Below, one piece after another: positions 10,250-24,024 of a DNA stretch of 64,000 nt. Position numbers and translations under genes: made by a program. This DNA comes from Montifringilla adamsi. Taxonomy: Eukaryota > Chordata > Aves > Passeriformes > Passeridae. The DNA lies in NCBI GenBank assembly GCA_017590115.1, contig JAGGNK010008260.1, positions 21,463 through 85,462 on the forward strand, in the 5' to 3' direction. Position 1 is the first letter of the stretch, and each line of letters starts with the position of its first letter. The notes below the pieces were generated by a model. The model did not search any database. It was not told where the DNA came from and saw only the letters and a list, made by a program, of their open reading frames with translations.

Positions 10250-11800
10250 GAATATGAGTAGATACAAGTGAAAAAATAACAGTTTACTAAAAAAAAACCA
10301 AAATAGCAACAGGCAGAAAATAACAGTAATAGTCACTAGTTACAAACTTGCTGAAATCTCACAGACTGCCCAGGAACAAAGAGAAACTCAAAATGGAGGA
10401 GTAACGCCACCCCCACCCCCCTCCCAAGATGATGCCCTCTGCAGATGACCGCATGTGGAGAGACAAAGATGGCAATAGCCCATCCCCTCTATGTCTCCAC
10501 CAGTAGTGGCAGCTCCATTGGCAAAAAGCAGATGGCACACTCCAGTGGCTGGAGTTCGGTCAATGTCTAGAACTTGTGGAGGGACTTTGCTGCCTTCTTG
10601 GCAGAAGACGACAAGCAGTCGGCTGGGGTAACTCAGACTCCATGCCTTCCCATTTCGACTGGGTGTTGCTGGTGTGTGTGGCATCCCATGAACTCTCTCC
10701 CCTCGGCCAACCCCCAAGCCCTCAGCCCTGGAAACATTACTTACCACAGAGTTAGCCCTCCCAAAGGGAAAAACAGACTTCCCCGTGGACTTGATGTCGC
10801 AACTTCCTCTGGTTTCTCCTTCCCCTCTCACTGGCTTGGCATCCCTGGTGGCCACCCCCCTTCCCCTGGAGGCCATGCCCCTCCACTCACCCCTTAGCTC
10901 TGCCCCCCCACCCCTTCCCCTTTATAAGCTGCCTGCTCCATGTGGTTCATCCTCTTTCCCCAGGTTTGTCCTTCAGCGACGGTGTTCCTCTGCTGGAATA
11001 AAACCTTGCAAAAGAGCCTTTCTTGCCTCTATCACTGAATCAGTTGCAGTGAGTGTTGAGTGGAGGTTTGACTGAGTTGCCTGAATGTTAACTCAGCTTG
11101 CTTTTCAACAGGAGAGGCTTGCTGGGGACAAGGGATAGGCAGCAGCACCTACCACTTTAACACCCACATTTTTAGGTGTGCTGGGGCGACCACATGGAGC
11201 AGGGCTGTTATGTTCTTCTCGGTGTGATGCTGCAGCTGTAGTCAGGCACTCGCAGAATTTACCTTGAAGCAGTCCAGGACTGCAAAACACAGTCTTTCAT
11301 AAACAAAACACCCGAAGCACCCCCCTCAAAGAAAAAAGACCAAAAGAAACCCAAAGGGGAGCCTCCACCCATGCTGCCTCAGCTCTATGGCAAAAGCCGA
11401 GGCAAGAGAGGCAAGAGACAAGAGAGAGCTCTGCCTGAGTGCTCTGACTTCTAAAATTCCTGGGGCATCCCCTAGCCCCTGCCCTACCATTCCATTTTTC
11501 ATCTGCCAGGTCTTAAAGAGACAGTAACAATTTTGGGCACAGATAGATGTGTAATACAATAACATTTTGGGTTACCCAAGACATTATCCAGCCCTTATTC
11601 CATATCATCTACTCCTGCCCAAATGAATACCTTTCACCTGTACACATATATACAGATAAATATTTACAAATACAATTATTATTTCAGTAGCCACTGACTA
11701 TCCTTCAGGATATGGATTGAATTCATTTGGTCCATGACTGATATAACCAAAGCAGTCCATTCTCATTGTCCATGGTAGTTACAACATGCAGTGACAATGA
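10250..11800 (-). repeat. Unresolved LTR-like or 3' internal sequence around the solo LTR
   Basis: The sequence either side of the solo LTR at 10677-11174 lies directly downstream of the ERVL copy 2 integrase on the minus strand. It includes A-rich and pyrimidine-rich stretches, for example at 10290 and 11330. It could be the 3' end and 3' LTR of that provirus, of a subfamily unlike copy 1, but I could not match it to the LTR at 3880-4536. I see no host gene. Confidence 0.3.
10677..11174 (+). repeat. Solo LTR with perfect GGTGTG duplication
   Basis: 498 bp from TGTGGCATCCC to ATTTTTA, flanked by GGTGTG at 10671-10676 and 11175-11180. It contains a TATA-like TTTATAAGC at about 10920 and AATAAA near 10998. 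The LTR at 55466-55999 belongs to the same family. It is antisense to SREK1. The last dinucleotide is TA instead of CA. Confidence 0.85.
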
Positions 11801-11835
11801 CATTCAGCAACCAGTGTTACATATGCAATTCAACA

Positions 11836-14109
11836 TTACAGGCTGTTCTCACCCAAAGTCAAATCCCCCTGAGGTATACAATGTGTTTCCCCGTCCCTCT
11901 GCATTGCCCACCAAGTGTAACCAGGTCCTTGAGCAAAAATAATCCCATGGATGGGTTTGCCTTTCCTCAAGGCAGGATTAATCCAAACTGTCTTTCCTTG
12001 CATACCTCTCATATGCACCACGGGGTCTTTATCTCCATCTGCTGTATACAGGGATCCTGATTGTGCAGGGCCGGCTCAGTTAGTGGAACATCTGGTGTTG
12101 ACTAGCCTTTGCTAAATGCAGATTGACTGCTTGAGGGTCGAACAACTCAGTGCCTTCAGTGTTGTTATCAGTCCATTATACCAGCTGACGTTCCCAGTGG
12201 CTGGTGCATGACAGTGTATATAATACACCCACTCAATATTGTGTTGTCTAGCCCAGATGTTTATAAGGCTATTTGTGAAATGAGTCACATTGTCTTCCTC
12301 AATTCTTTCAGGGGTGCCATGTCACCACAGGACTTGCTTTTCAAAGCCCAAAAAAATGTTCTGGCCAGTGGCGTGAGACATGGGGTTGTCTCCAGCCATC
12401 CAGTGGTTGCTTCTACCATTGTAAGCATGTAACTCTTGTCTTGGTGGGTTTGCAGCAGTGTGATGTAATTGATCTGCCAGGCCTCCCCATACTTATATTT
12501 AGACCACCGCCCCCAATACCACAGGGGCTTTACCGTCTTGGCCTGCTTGATCACAGTACATGTTTCACAGTCATGGATAACCTAGGATACAGTGTCTAAG
12601 TCCACCCCTCAGTCACGAGCCCACCTGTACGTTGCATCTCTTCTCTGATGACATTAGGCATCATGGACCCACCGAGCTGGAAATAACTCACCCTTATGTT
12701 GCCAGTCCAGATCTACCTGTGACACCTTGATTTTGGCAGCCTGATCCACCTGTTCATTGTTGCGGTGCTCCTCATGAGCCTGACTCTTCGGTACGTGTGC
12801 ATCCACATAACAGACTTTCATGGTCACCTGGGTAGCAATGTCTTGCCACACTTTGGCAGACAAAGGGGTTTCCCTCTGTGCTGCCAGTTGGCCTTTTTCC
12901 ATCTTTCCAGCCACCCCCATAAAGTATTTGCTACCATCCACAAGTCAATGCAGAGGTAGTGTTGGACACTTCTCTCATTCAGCAATGTCCAAAGCCAACT
13001 GGACAGCTTTCTGCTCTGCAATGTGACTCCATCCACCTCGGTAGCTTCCGCAACTCACTGTGTAGGGCTCCATGCAGTTGCTTTCCATTTCCTACTGGTC
13101 CCTATGGCAAGATATGGCAAGATCCATCAGTGAAAAGAGAGTATCACCTCTCACTCTCCAGTAGCTGGTTATATGGTGGGGCGTCCTGTGCACATGTCAC
13201 CTGCTCTTCTTCCTCTTCAGATGATAATCCAAAATTCTCACATGTAGGACAGTTTGTGATGACTCCCAAGATCCCAGAGCAACTCAGATTTCCTATACAA
13301 GCTTGCTGTGGGATGAGAGCAATCCACGTACTCCACGTCATATAAGTGGCATGATGTTTTGCAGGGACTTTCCCTTTAAACATCCTAGCACTGGTAGCTG
13401 AAGTGCCAGAAGAAGCTGTGCTTTGGTGCCAATCACTTCTGAGGCAGCTTGAACTCCTGGGCTCAGATCCTTTGAATCCCTGACTCCAGAACCTGAGAGA
13501 TCATACTCAAGTCTCTCCAGGTACATTCTGCCAGAGGCTTCAGGAAGGACCATTCTCCCTGACTGCGGTTTAGAGCTCATTTTTCACATCCTGTCCTGTC
13601 CTGATTGGCCCAGAGACCACTGCATGAGGAATCTCCTATTCAATTTGTTCAAAGGCTTACTGTTGTTCCGGGTCCCACTTGAAATAATTTTTCTTTCATG
13701 TCACAAGGTAGAGAGGGCTTAAAATCTTGTTGAACTCTGGGACATGCATCCTCCAAAAACCCACAATGCCTAGGAAAGCCTGTTTGCTTCTTGCTGGTCA
13801 GTGGAGACATAGCAGCTATCTTATTGATCACCTCTGTTGGAATCTGTGTGCACCTGTCTTCCCATTTTATCCCCAGGAACTTAATTTCCTGGGCAGGTCC
13901 CTTGACCTTACTGTGCTTTATGGCAAAACTGGACTTCAGGAAGATTTGGATTATTTTCTCCCCTTTCTCAAAATATTCCTCTGCTGTGTTGCTCCAATGA
14001 TCAGGAGTCTTACCACAGAAGGGTCCTCTGAGAGACCAGACAAGGTGTTCAGTTGTCTAATGTCTTCTGCCTCTACAGCAATCCCAAAAGCCCACCTGAG
14101 GGCCAGCTG
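11836..14109 (-). pseudogene. ERVL copy 2, segment B: protease piece, RT thumb, RNase H, integrase
   Basis: The piece at 14109-14010 repeats protease sequence also present at about 15,775-15,690 (RWAFGIA, QLNTLSGLSEDPS). RT then resumes just downstream of where the YxDD box should be, so segment B lacks the palm. Connection and RNase H follow in several frames, then integrase. The core reads WQINYIT where copy 1 has WQIDYIT, so the first catalytic Asp is Asn. A frameshift lies just before the second Asp (EDN in another frame near 12,295). C-terminal domain motifs WINPALRKGK and GPGYTWWAM are kept. Confidence 0.82.
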
Positions 14110-15908
14110 AATGGCTTTGAGTCCGGCAAGTTGGCTCAATCCACCTTCTCCTTCAGTAACTTCTGCAACCTGTCATGTGGGGCTCCATACGGCTGCTTTC
14201 CACCTTTGTTTCATCCCTACAACGTGGCAGGAACTGTCAGTGAAAAGAGCATAGCATGTTTCTTCTGCTGGCATTTGGTTGTATGGTCGAGCTTCCTCAG
14301 CACGTGTCACTTGTTCTTTCTCCTCTTCATCAGAGAGACCAAAGTTTTCACCTTCAGGCCAATTTGTAATTATTTTCAAGATCCCAGGGCGCTTCAGTTT
14401 TCCAGTACAGGTGCACTGTGTGATGAGAGCAATCCACTTGCTCCATGTGGCATTGGGGGCGTGGTGGGTAGAGGGAAACTTTGCTTTAAACATCCACCCC
14501 AGTACCAGTAGTCAGGGTGCCAGGAGGAGTTGTGCTTCAGTGCCAATCATCTCTGAGGCAGCTTGGACTCCTTCATAGGTGGCCAAGATTTCCTTCTCTG
14601 TTGGAATGTAGTTGGCTTCAGACCCTCTGTAACATCAGCTCCAGAATCCCAGTGGTCAACCCCAAGTCTCCCCAGGCACCTTCTGCCAAAGGCTCCAGGA
14701 CAAACTGTGGTTCCCAGCTGTGGAGTAGAGCACGTTCTTCACTTCTGGTCCTGCTCTGACCTGGCCAAGGGCTACCACATGAGCGATTTCTTGCTTGATC
14801 TGGGTGAAGGCTTGTTGCCGTTCAGGGCCCCAGTGGATATTGTTCTTTTTGCAGGTGACTAGGTAGAGAGGGCTCACGATCTGACTGTACTCAGGAATAT
14901 GCATTCTCCAAAAGCCTATGGCACCTAAAAAACTTGTGTTTCCTTCTTGTTGGGCAGTGGAGACATTGCTGTGATCTAATTGATGACATTGGTGGGAATC
15001 TGATGCCATCCATCTTGCCACTTTACTCCCAGGAACTGTATCTCTCGAGCAGGTCCCTTGACTTTGATCTTCTTGATGGCGAAACTGGCTTTCAGGAGAA
15101 TCCGGATTATTTTCTCTCCTTTCTCAAACACCTCTGCTGTCATGTTCTCCCCCACAATGATGTCATTGATGTACTGCAGATGTTCTGGAGCCTTACCCTT
15201 TTCTAGTGCAGTCTGGATCAGTCCATGGCAGATTGTGGGACTGTGCTTCCACTCCTAGGACAGTTGGTTCCAGGTGTATTGCATGCCCCTCCAGGTGAAG
15301 GCAAACTGAGGCCTGCACTCTGCTGCCAGAGGAATGGAGAAAAACATATTGGCAATGTCAGTAGTGGCGTACCACTTCACTGCCTTGGACTCCAGCTTGT
15401 ACTGGAGCTCTAACATGTTTGGCACAGCAGCACTCAATGGTGGAGTCACTTCATTCAAGGTACGATAGTCCACAGTAAATCTCCATTCTCCTTCAGATTT
15501 GTGTACAGGCCAAATAGGACTGTTGAAGGGTGAGTAGGCCTTGCTGACTACCCCTTGGCTCTCCAGCTCACAGATCATCTTGTGGATGGGAATCACAGCA
15601 TCTTGAGTTGTCCAGTACTGCTGGCAGTACACTGTCAAGGTGGCAATTGATACTCGTTGCTCTTCCCCCTTCAGAAGGCTTACTGCAGATGGGTTCTCTG
15701 ATAGTCCAGGCAAGGTGTTCAATGGCTTAATGCCCTCTGTCTCCACAGCAGCTATCCCAAACGCCCACCTGAGTCCCTCTGGGTCTTTGAAATACCCACT
15801 TTGGAGGAAGTCTATGCCCAAAATGCACAGGGCCTCTGGGCCAGTCACAACGGAATGTTTCTTCCACTCATTTCCAGTCAGGCTCACCTCAGCTTCCATC
15901 AGGGTCAA
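14110..15908 (-). pseudogene. ERVL copy 2, segment A: protease end, RT, RNase H start
   Basis: A 217-codon frame (15908-15255) covers the protease end (LGIDFL), RT fingers (PFNSPIWPVHK, WRFTVDYRTLNEV), the first catalytic Asp region (WYATTDIANMFFSIPL) and FAFTWRGMQYTWNQL. A TAG stop follows in the LPQ-W motif near 15,255. The YxDD box reads YINDIIV, so one catalytic Asp is changed to Asn. Thumb and connection continue in 15021-14656, and RNase H begins at 14493-14110. The ANMFFSIPL core is typical of ERVL-like enzymes. Confidence 0.85.
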
Positions 15909-16303
15909 AGTATCCTATTGCAAAAACATCCTATTGCAGCATTTTAATATTAAGAAGAACTCTTTCAATTTAACTACGATTTTTTAATAATTTTAGGAGG
16001 TGGATAGCATTGCTAGTGGACCAAATTAATGGGTATAGCGAAAGGAGAACAACTAAAATGAACACAACCAAACCCAGTATTTACTCACTATTTTGCTATT
16101 CGAGAATCTGAAAGAAACACCCAGGAAAGGTAGTGCATGGACATCTTGTGATCTACCCTCTCGGCACCACAGCTAAATCCTCACTGATTTAGCATATGAG
16201 AAGACAACATCCACAGATCAGATAGTTCTTGTTCTCTGAACACAGAGAGGCTACTGAGTATAATGGAAAACCAGAAATCAAATAGAGACTGAATTTTACT
16301 TAC

Positions 16304-16419
16304 TGTACTTAAAGGGGTTGGTGTAGGTATAGGAAGCAACCCTGCACCGGGCATCAGACTTGTCATAGTAGGAGCAGGTGCCAATAGAGAAAGGGCTTTG
16401 GCTTCATCTGGGATTTTAC
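16304..16419 (-). CDS. SREK1: SREK1 coding exon 3 (inter-RRM linker, alternative start)
   Basis: The acceptor TTTGCTTCTTCAG and donor GTAAGT flank 116 bases. They encode the linker KIPDEAKALSLLAPAP, then MTSLMPGAGLLPIPTPTPL. The internal Met of MTSLMPG matches the known start of the shorter SREK1 isoform, so this exon probably carries two roles: linker in the long form and N terminus in the short form. The exon ends in phase 0 with codons for Ser-Thr. The linker is rich in Pro, Ala and Leu and has no recognisable fold. Confidence 0.95.
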
Positions 16420-19400
16420 CTGAAGAAGCAAAGGAAAGCATTACACAGAGTTGGAACACTACACAGATGTTACTCTTTCTATGATTTTACAATTACCCTT
16501 GCATTTAAAAAAGTAATAAGTAAGAATGAATCTATTTACCAGATCCTTACAAAGAAAGGGATATGAGCTTAAGTATTTCCTTTTACCCTGCGTCTACTAG
16601 GAAAAACAAAAGTGAGCAGAACTTCAAAGACTAGCAATGTCATTAATGGATTATTATTTTTAAAACTGAATAATGTACACAATTATTTAACACTTGGAGC
16701 TATGGGTCACCTGTACTGGAAACTTAATGTTCATGAACCAAACGATATCAAGCATGGATGCTTTCCCAGGGCGGTGTTTTCACGGTGATCGAAAGCTGTT
16801 TTACACATGACAACCGTTCGTGTTGGCTGCATCACTAATAGCACACAGAACATCAGATACAGAAAAGAAGAACATTTTTTTAAAGTTTAATCCCCAGAAA
16901 TGGCAAATAACCAAATCAGTAAAAAAAAGAAAGAAACAAAGTATGTGTTAACTGAAATTCACCCTCTGGTGTTACCTACTTTTGATGTAAAAATAAATAA
17001 AAATAAAAAAAGCCCTACTGTGATTCTACACAAGACATACTACAAATGAAGTTGGGAGTGGAGGGAGGGCTGAAAAATTCATATTTGTACTGTCTTACAT
17101 TCTAGGTCACCTCAGTTTATCTAAAATTTTGATAAATTAACTTTAAATTTACTGAAATTAAAGAGAATCATAACTTATCAGCTAAGCAAGCTATATTTTC
17201 CTATATTTCCTACTATTTCAACCATATTATATTTTCCCTGTCATGCAAAAAGTTTAAGCAATATCTAATCTGAACTAAACACAGGTTTCATTCAAAGTTA
17301 GTTACAATTAGACTGCTAAATAAATAATAAGTCTTAAAAAATCAAAAGATGCAACAGTTAATTACAAATGAAATTAAACATATGTTTTAAATTTGAAATG
17401 CAAAGGCATTTAAACTGGTACAAATATTAAACACTGAACTGAAAAAATAAAGAAAACAAGTGCTAATTACATTAGTTATCTATGATTTATTCAAAATTAC
17501 TGGAGTAACTGTATATATGCTACCCATCTGAGCCCTTTGATATTACCCGATGCACTTTAATAATATAAATGCTTTTATTTAAACATTGTTTTAAAAGTCA
17601 AGGTATATACAAATACTGTGCCAGTGGCTTTTACTGCTTTGGTTCAAACTTTATGTGTTTTAACTATAAAGCCCTTAACTTCAGAATTTTAAAATTATTA
17701 TAAATATTGTTCTCAAAACCTAAATTATTATATTATTTTCAAAACACTGCAATTTTAGCTATATTTGTGAAAACAAACCCCACAGGAGTCATACTACTTA
17801 AAAAAAAATACAAAAGTTGCAAACCTGTTCTACAGATCTGCAGCAAGGACTTGGTTAGAGTTGGAGATACAAAAGACAAAACAAATAAAAATGAAAATTA
17901 ATTTATATATAGCATGAGTGGATTAGAAAAGATAAAACAGTACTCTTCTTTTTTCTCACACCTTCTATTTAGAGTTATTTTATTTAAGTTTTGAGGCACC
18001 TTGCTCCTTAACATGTAACAAACCACTTTATTTTGCTATCTAAAGAGGAAAAATAGGAAAATTATTAACAATTAAGAATTAACTGTGCTATTATGTTTTC
18101 CAGGGCTTTTATAAAAACATGCATAAATCCGAGTCATCATCACAATGCTGAGCACTCTTAACAGGTCTCATTTTGAAGTCAGGCATGCAATGAGAGGTGT
18201 ACTTGATTTGCCAGACTGCTCATGAGAATCAGGTACCTTGCCTCACATCCTGCCTACTATGTAGCTAACTAACAGGCTTCCAAATATACAGTTCCAACAA
18301 CTGTGTGTGCAAATTAGGCATACAATTATATACCAGTTCTTCTGAAAAACAAAATACTTAAGCGTTTTCAAATAATTGCTGAGCCAGCATCTTGCAATTA
18401 ACTGGATACTCATAGAGGTTTCTACAGGATCAACAGACATGGCTCAAGTTAATTTAATGGCTCCTAAAGTGGTACATCTGCATTGTAATTTAGATCCTTG
18501 GTCAATAATATACATAAGCATAGGCCTAATTTAAGTATGCACTTACATACAGCCAATTCAATACACACTTAACCAGATAAACTTAAGAGATGCTTAAGAC
18601 ATTTAGCCCTTTTAGATAGGAAATGAGTTATGCATATGCATATAACTAAACTGACAGGGAGTCAAGTTCAGAAATGTACTTAAATACAATTCTAAACTTT
18701 AAGCATATGGTTCACCTTACTGAAATAATTGCAGTTATTCATTATTCATTTCCTCAAACATTGCTTAAGGAATAAATTGAACCATTTCAGTTAAATAAAC
18801 TATTAGAGTTTAAAAACATGAATTACATACATATATAAACTATAAAGCTAGCAGCATTATTTCCAGAATACTTTGGTCCCTCAACAACATAATGTTTAAT
18901 GTTAAATACAAAATTTAGTTGATCAGGTCCATGCCACAAAGATCTGTTCATTTATTTTATTCAAGAATGAAGAAAGGCCTACCTCTACAGACAGAACCCT
19001 GAAAATTTGTTTGTATTTTCAGATACTGTCTTTTGAAAAGATACCCCTTACTAGGTTTTAAGTTTTTAAGATCAGATTAAACTTTTAAACAATTCTATAG
19101 AAAATAAACTGTTGAGGGAAAAAAACCCCAAAACCAAAAGCCTGAAATATCTTGCAAATTTATTTCCCTGGTTTTTAGACAGTTTTGAAAAACAAATTAA
19201 TATGTAAGGCCAAATAACCTCAGAAGTTACAGCCTCCATTAATTTATTTTAAAAAGGGATACAAGCCCACAAAAATACAACAAAATATGTCAGTAATGAC
19301 ATAACAAATTAGGACACTTTAGTTTAAGAATAACTGTTTTGGTTTTTAAACTCATGGTATTTAAAAGTTGAATGGAAATGAGGCAAATATATTTATTTTC

Positions 19401-22400
19401 TAATAAGGGAAACAAGCAAAATAAATTTGCCACATCTATATTGCATCCTTAGAAATATTTATTTGAATGCATGAGTGTTTAGTAAATTAGATTCTATGAT
19501 TATTTATTTATTCTTCACTTTGCAAAGGAATCTGAAAGCAAATGTATATTAACTCTGTATTACCTAGAGATACCTTATGCTTCTTCAGAAATGTACAGTT
19601 TTCCTAAGTGCTTAAGAGCCCTAGTTGCTTAAGAGCCCTAGTCAACCTAGTCTGTACCAGAAACCATTTTGTTAAATGCTAAACAGAAATATCTGTGTTA
19701 AGCAGGTACTAATCACAGTATTTTTATCGCTGTACATGTGCTCAGAAACTAATTTCTTACTCTTTATACTGAAACTACATGGTTAATCCTCCCATCACCC
19801 CAAAACAGCTTCAAAAATAACTAAGTACATTTCTTTTTTAAATACTTTCTTTTTTCATTTACTTGAAAGAATTTTAAAGGAATTGTTATTTTTCTACTAT
19901 TTTAAATCAATGGAAAATGCACACTTACAAACAAAATAATTTCTGTGTGATTCAGTTCATGATTCTTATTGGATTTAGCGGCAGAGATTAAAAAGATTAC
20001 AACTACTTGTAATTACCTCAACTGGCACAGCTAAATCCAACAGAGATCAGGAAGCTCTTCCCAGCTACAGTTCTCAGCTTGGTGCATTATGAGAATCAAG
20101 CCAATTGGTCCCAATGCAGCTGGCTGGGAAGAGTAATGCCTGAGGACTAGACACATTACCTGGTCCAGCACTTCTGTTTTAGGGCTTCTGTTTCACAAGA
20201 ACAAACATCATTTAGGGATAAGAACTTTCTCAATCACTCCAGCATGAACTGCCAGGGCTTCTGAGATTGTGAAATGATAATTTGTTTTTAACCTCTTCTT
20301 GAAATAATGACCACTGGAGCATGTAAAAGTGCAATACACACATACACGCACACAAAACTTTTCAATCTTCCAATGAATAAGTGTTGAAAGACAATGTGCC
20401 TCACAACACATTCCAACAAAAATCTCAGGCTGTATTTGTACTTATGAGTGGTAAACAGTTTTTTCCCAAAATTACAAAAACAAAAGGATGAAATCTTACT
20501 GCCACTGACCTCAATGGAGCAAGGTTTCATCAGAAGCAAACAAATATTTCATGACATTCAATACTCATGAAATCTCAATATCAGAAATAATTATTTTAAA
20601 CTCTTCTTATTAGATATAAATAGAAAGCCTTCTTTTAAACAGATCATGCAGCCTCAAAGTACTCTGCTGAGAAAAGGAAAAATAGCAGAGAAAAATAATG
20701 ATTTTACTTTGTAAAGTGAATTTCTCCAGAAAGTTTTAACTTTTCTTTCAAGATAAGCTCACAAAGCATAATATATGAAAGAATGCATCTTAAAACTGAT
20801 ATAGTTTTCACTATTCCAGTCTGACACAATGTGTTCATCTGTTGAATTTAGATGCTTAAATGTATTCCAAACAAAACTTATCCATAACTCACAGCATAAA
20901 ACTTAAACATATCCTAAATTCTCTGTATACCATCCACAAGTAGCTTCAGGTCGACTTCAAAATGAAAGACTATGAATCCTTTACAAAGCATAATTTTTTT
21001 CACAGTTGAATTACCAGTTCACAAGTACAAGGGTAAGGGATTTAACAGAACAAAACAAAAACGAAAAAAAAAATTAAAAAGTGAAAATAAAAGAAACAAA
21101 AGAAGGAAAGCAAAATAAAATGAAAACAGAGACAGGGCGTCCATCTTCAGCAGGCCAGACTTCAATCTCATTTCCCCCATGAAGATTTCACTTGGCGGCA
21201 GGTTTAGTGGCATGGCAAACAATGCCTAACTCAGGCAAGTGTAACAGGTCTGCCTTGGCCAGTCTAGTCATCTAATAATGCACAAATATCACACAGAGAA
21301 AACATACAAAACCAAATTAATAGTCAAAATCCATCTACCAGATAATGTGGACATAAAATTTAGAAAGATTAGGGTGGTATCTTTGTTTAGCTTTCAACCT
21401 TTGCATTTTCAAAGCATATTTAAGGAAAAACCTACCAATACACACACACAAAAAGTCCTATTTTCACAGCTTAATAGTCTTACTTCATTTACAGTAACAT
21501 TTTTGTTAAATTGTTCATCAATTGTCACATACTTTACATTGATTTCATTCTGTAGTGATTTCTTCCTTGATTTACCACTCTTTAAATACACTCCAAATTT
21601 CAGATTTTTGTATATTTTTTTGAACCAGGTTTTTAGATTTCCATTTTAACTCCCCTCAATGTTTAACTTCACACATTAAATGTTTTATTACTGGCAATGC
21701 TGGTCAATGGTATAATTTCACCTCCTGGTAGGATAAAAAGCCATCACTATTTTTAAAACCCATTATCCAGTTCACTGACTCCATTAACAGTGCACCATAT
21801 GATACATAGTGAAAAAAACCCTTATGCCACGGTCTCCAAAGCCATACTTATTCCACACAATAAATTCTTCAGAAAGTTAAATTTGTATAAATTCACATCT
21901 TTTTATAAATGAGTGATTCTGATACAAAGTTACAGAGAACAGCATTCTGACATCAAAAAAGCAACCTCAAAACCCAATCACTTGTTCACCTAATTATGCA
22001 TACATTTTTGTGGAGTCCAGAATGATTCTGAACAGCGATCATGTTTTCTCAGAAATGCCTGATCAGCCAGTTATGAATAGAGGTGGAACAAGATTTGTCA
22101 GAATTTTGACTTATTCTCCTTTCATTCACTGTCTACCACAAAAGACACAGGAAAATGTAGCTTTACCTGCCTGTTGCCATATCATGTCAGACAGTGATCT
22201 CATCACAAGAAAAACACCAGGAAGTGTTGTTCCCTCATTAGGCAGCCATGTTCCCTCTCTGGCAATACTGAACGTGTGTTAAGATCTTACTGATGAAATA
22301 TAAAACTAAGATTCTGAATAATCTTTAGTCTATTTATTTAGGGGCAATTCTTCAATTGGAGACTCTGGTGCCCTTAGCCTCTACATAGTTTCCAGTGCAC

Positions 22401-24024
22401 ACAGCAATATTCTCTTTGTGCTTTAAGAACAAGTTAAAAATATGAAAAGAGAGAGTCCTCAAAACAAGACACAAAAGGAACTGAAAACCTAGGCTTCACA
22501 AAGATAAATGCATATCCTGTATGACCTGCCTAAGAAAACTATAAGAACAGGCAGTACACTGTAGGTCAATATGGCCTTTAGTGAAAGTACTTTTACAGTT
22601 TGTGAAATTTTTGAGACTTGTCAGTTTGTTAAGAATGTCCCAGACGAGTATTATAGCAGCATTCACCTCACACTATTCTAGATCATGATGCAGCAAACAT
22701 GCCAGAACATGTTACTCTGGGACCATTGTTAACAAACTGCAAGAAGTCAACTGTATTTTTTTGAAACAAAACCTGACTCTTGCACTTAGAGATGTTAATA
22801 AGAGGTATTACTTCATCTGTTGCAGTTTACAGTTCAATCACTCTACATATTGTTGCTCATGGCAAAACAGCAACCAAGTTGAAAGTTAAGTCAGGTTCAC
22901 TCCATCAGCTGGAACGATTCCATTCCAAAGTGGCAAAAAGGTCCAGCACCAGTCAGAGGCTAAATTCCACAGTGATCCCAATGAAGTCAATGGGGCTCTG
23001 CCTACATCCATTGATATGACTGCCACAGGACCCTGCTTCATGTAATTGTATTCAAATCTAAGGTGCTTCTACTAGCAAGACAAATTGTCTTATACTCAAC
23101 ACATCTCTAAAAGCATGGCCTCAGAGCTAGGCGAAGGAACATCTGTCAGTGTAGTGTTCATCAAGTATTTTATCTCATGAAGACTTGTAATGCAATGTAA
23201 TTACATTAGTTATATTTTTAAGAACATTTAATGTAATTACATTACATTAGTAATGTTTTTAAGAACATTTTATTATGGGAGCATTCTGGACAGATCACTG
23301 CATATTTAAACAGATACCCAAAACGAAAAAGGAGTACCAGTATAAATAAGAATTTTTTTTATGGCACATGAAGTAACATTTTCAACAGTAACAAGAAGGA
23401 AAAATGTTTGTTCAAAAATTAAACTAGCAGATAAATATTTATATTCAATAAGTATTTTGAATGCTAAGTATCTTGGATTAGATGACTCTAAAATGGCCAA
23501 ATGAGTATATCACATCTGTAAGACAAAACTGGGATTCTCTCTAAAATTGCAGAAATAATCAGTGTCTTTAAAAAAGTGCAAATCAGCAAAAATATCTCTA
23601 CAGCAAAGGTTATACATTAAGATTCAAACTGCAATGTTAAGTGTCAGGAAACTGCCTGATCTTTTCAGAGCTCCATTGACTTCAGTGAGAACTCTGTGTG
23701 CGGATACACCTGCCTACACAAACCAAACCAAAGTGAAAGGAATTATTTTCCTTTCTTTTCCTTCAGAATATATAATAACTAGGGAAACCTGAGTTATCAT
23801 AACTTAAGCCAACAATCTTTTCGCTAATGCTGAATTTCAATTAAACATATATATCTGGGGTTATTTTCAATCAATTTTCAATGTTGTTTCAAGGCCTTTT
23901 TTTTTCCAAAAAGCAATAAAATAAAATAAAAACAACAACAGAGCATCACCTTACATAGAAAGCTTAAAACAATTAACAAACACAACAAAGACCAACATTA
24001 CACAAGAATGTCTAAAATACCAAC
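16420..24024. other. SREK1 intron 2
   Basis: 7.6 kb of AT-rich, mostly unique-looking sequence with almost no recognisable transposable elements, unlike introns 1, 3 and 6. A short direct duplication (TGCTTAAGAGCCCTAGT twice) lies at about 19,610-19,640. A near-duplicate of about 40 bp with TGTAATTACATTA lies at about 23,195-23,270. I recognise no RNA gene or coding sequence. Confidence 0.7.

Larger units (their letters stand above)
11830..15950 (-). mobile_element. Mosaic ERVL-type provirus, copy 2 (two fused pol copies)
   Basis: Minus-strand pol in SREK1 intron 3, sense to the gene. From 15,908 to about 14,107 it runs protease end, RT, connection and start of RNase H. At about 14,107 it jumps back to a protease segment (14,105-14,010), then jumps forward to RT thumb, connection, RNase H and integrase (14,005-11,836). 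No gag or 5' LTR remains upstream of 15,950. Order and repeats show that two ERVL pol sequences were fused by recombination or deletion. All parts carry stops and frameshifts. Confidence 0.85.
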
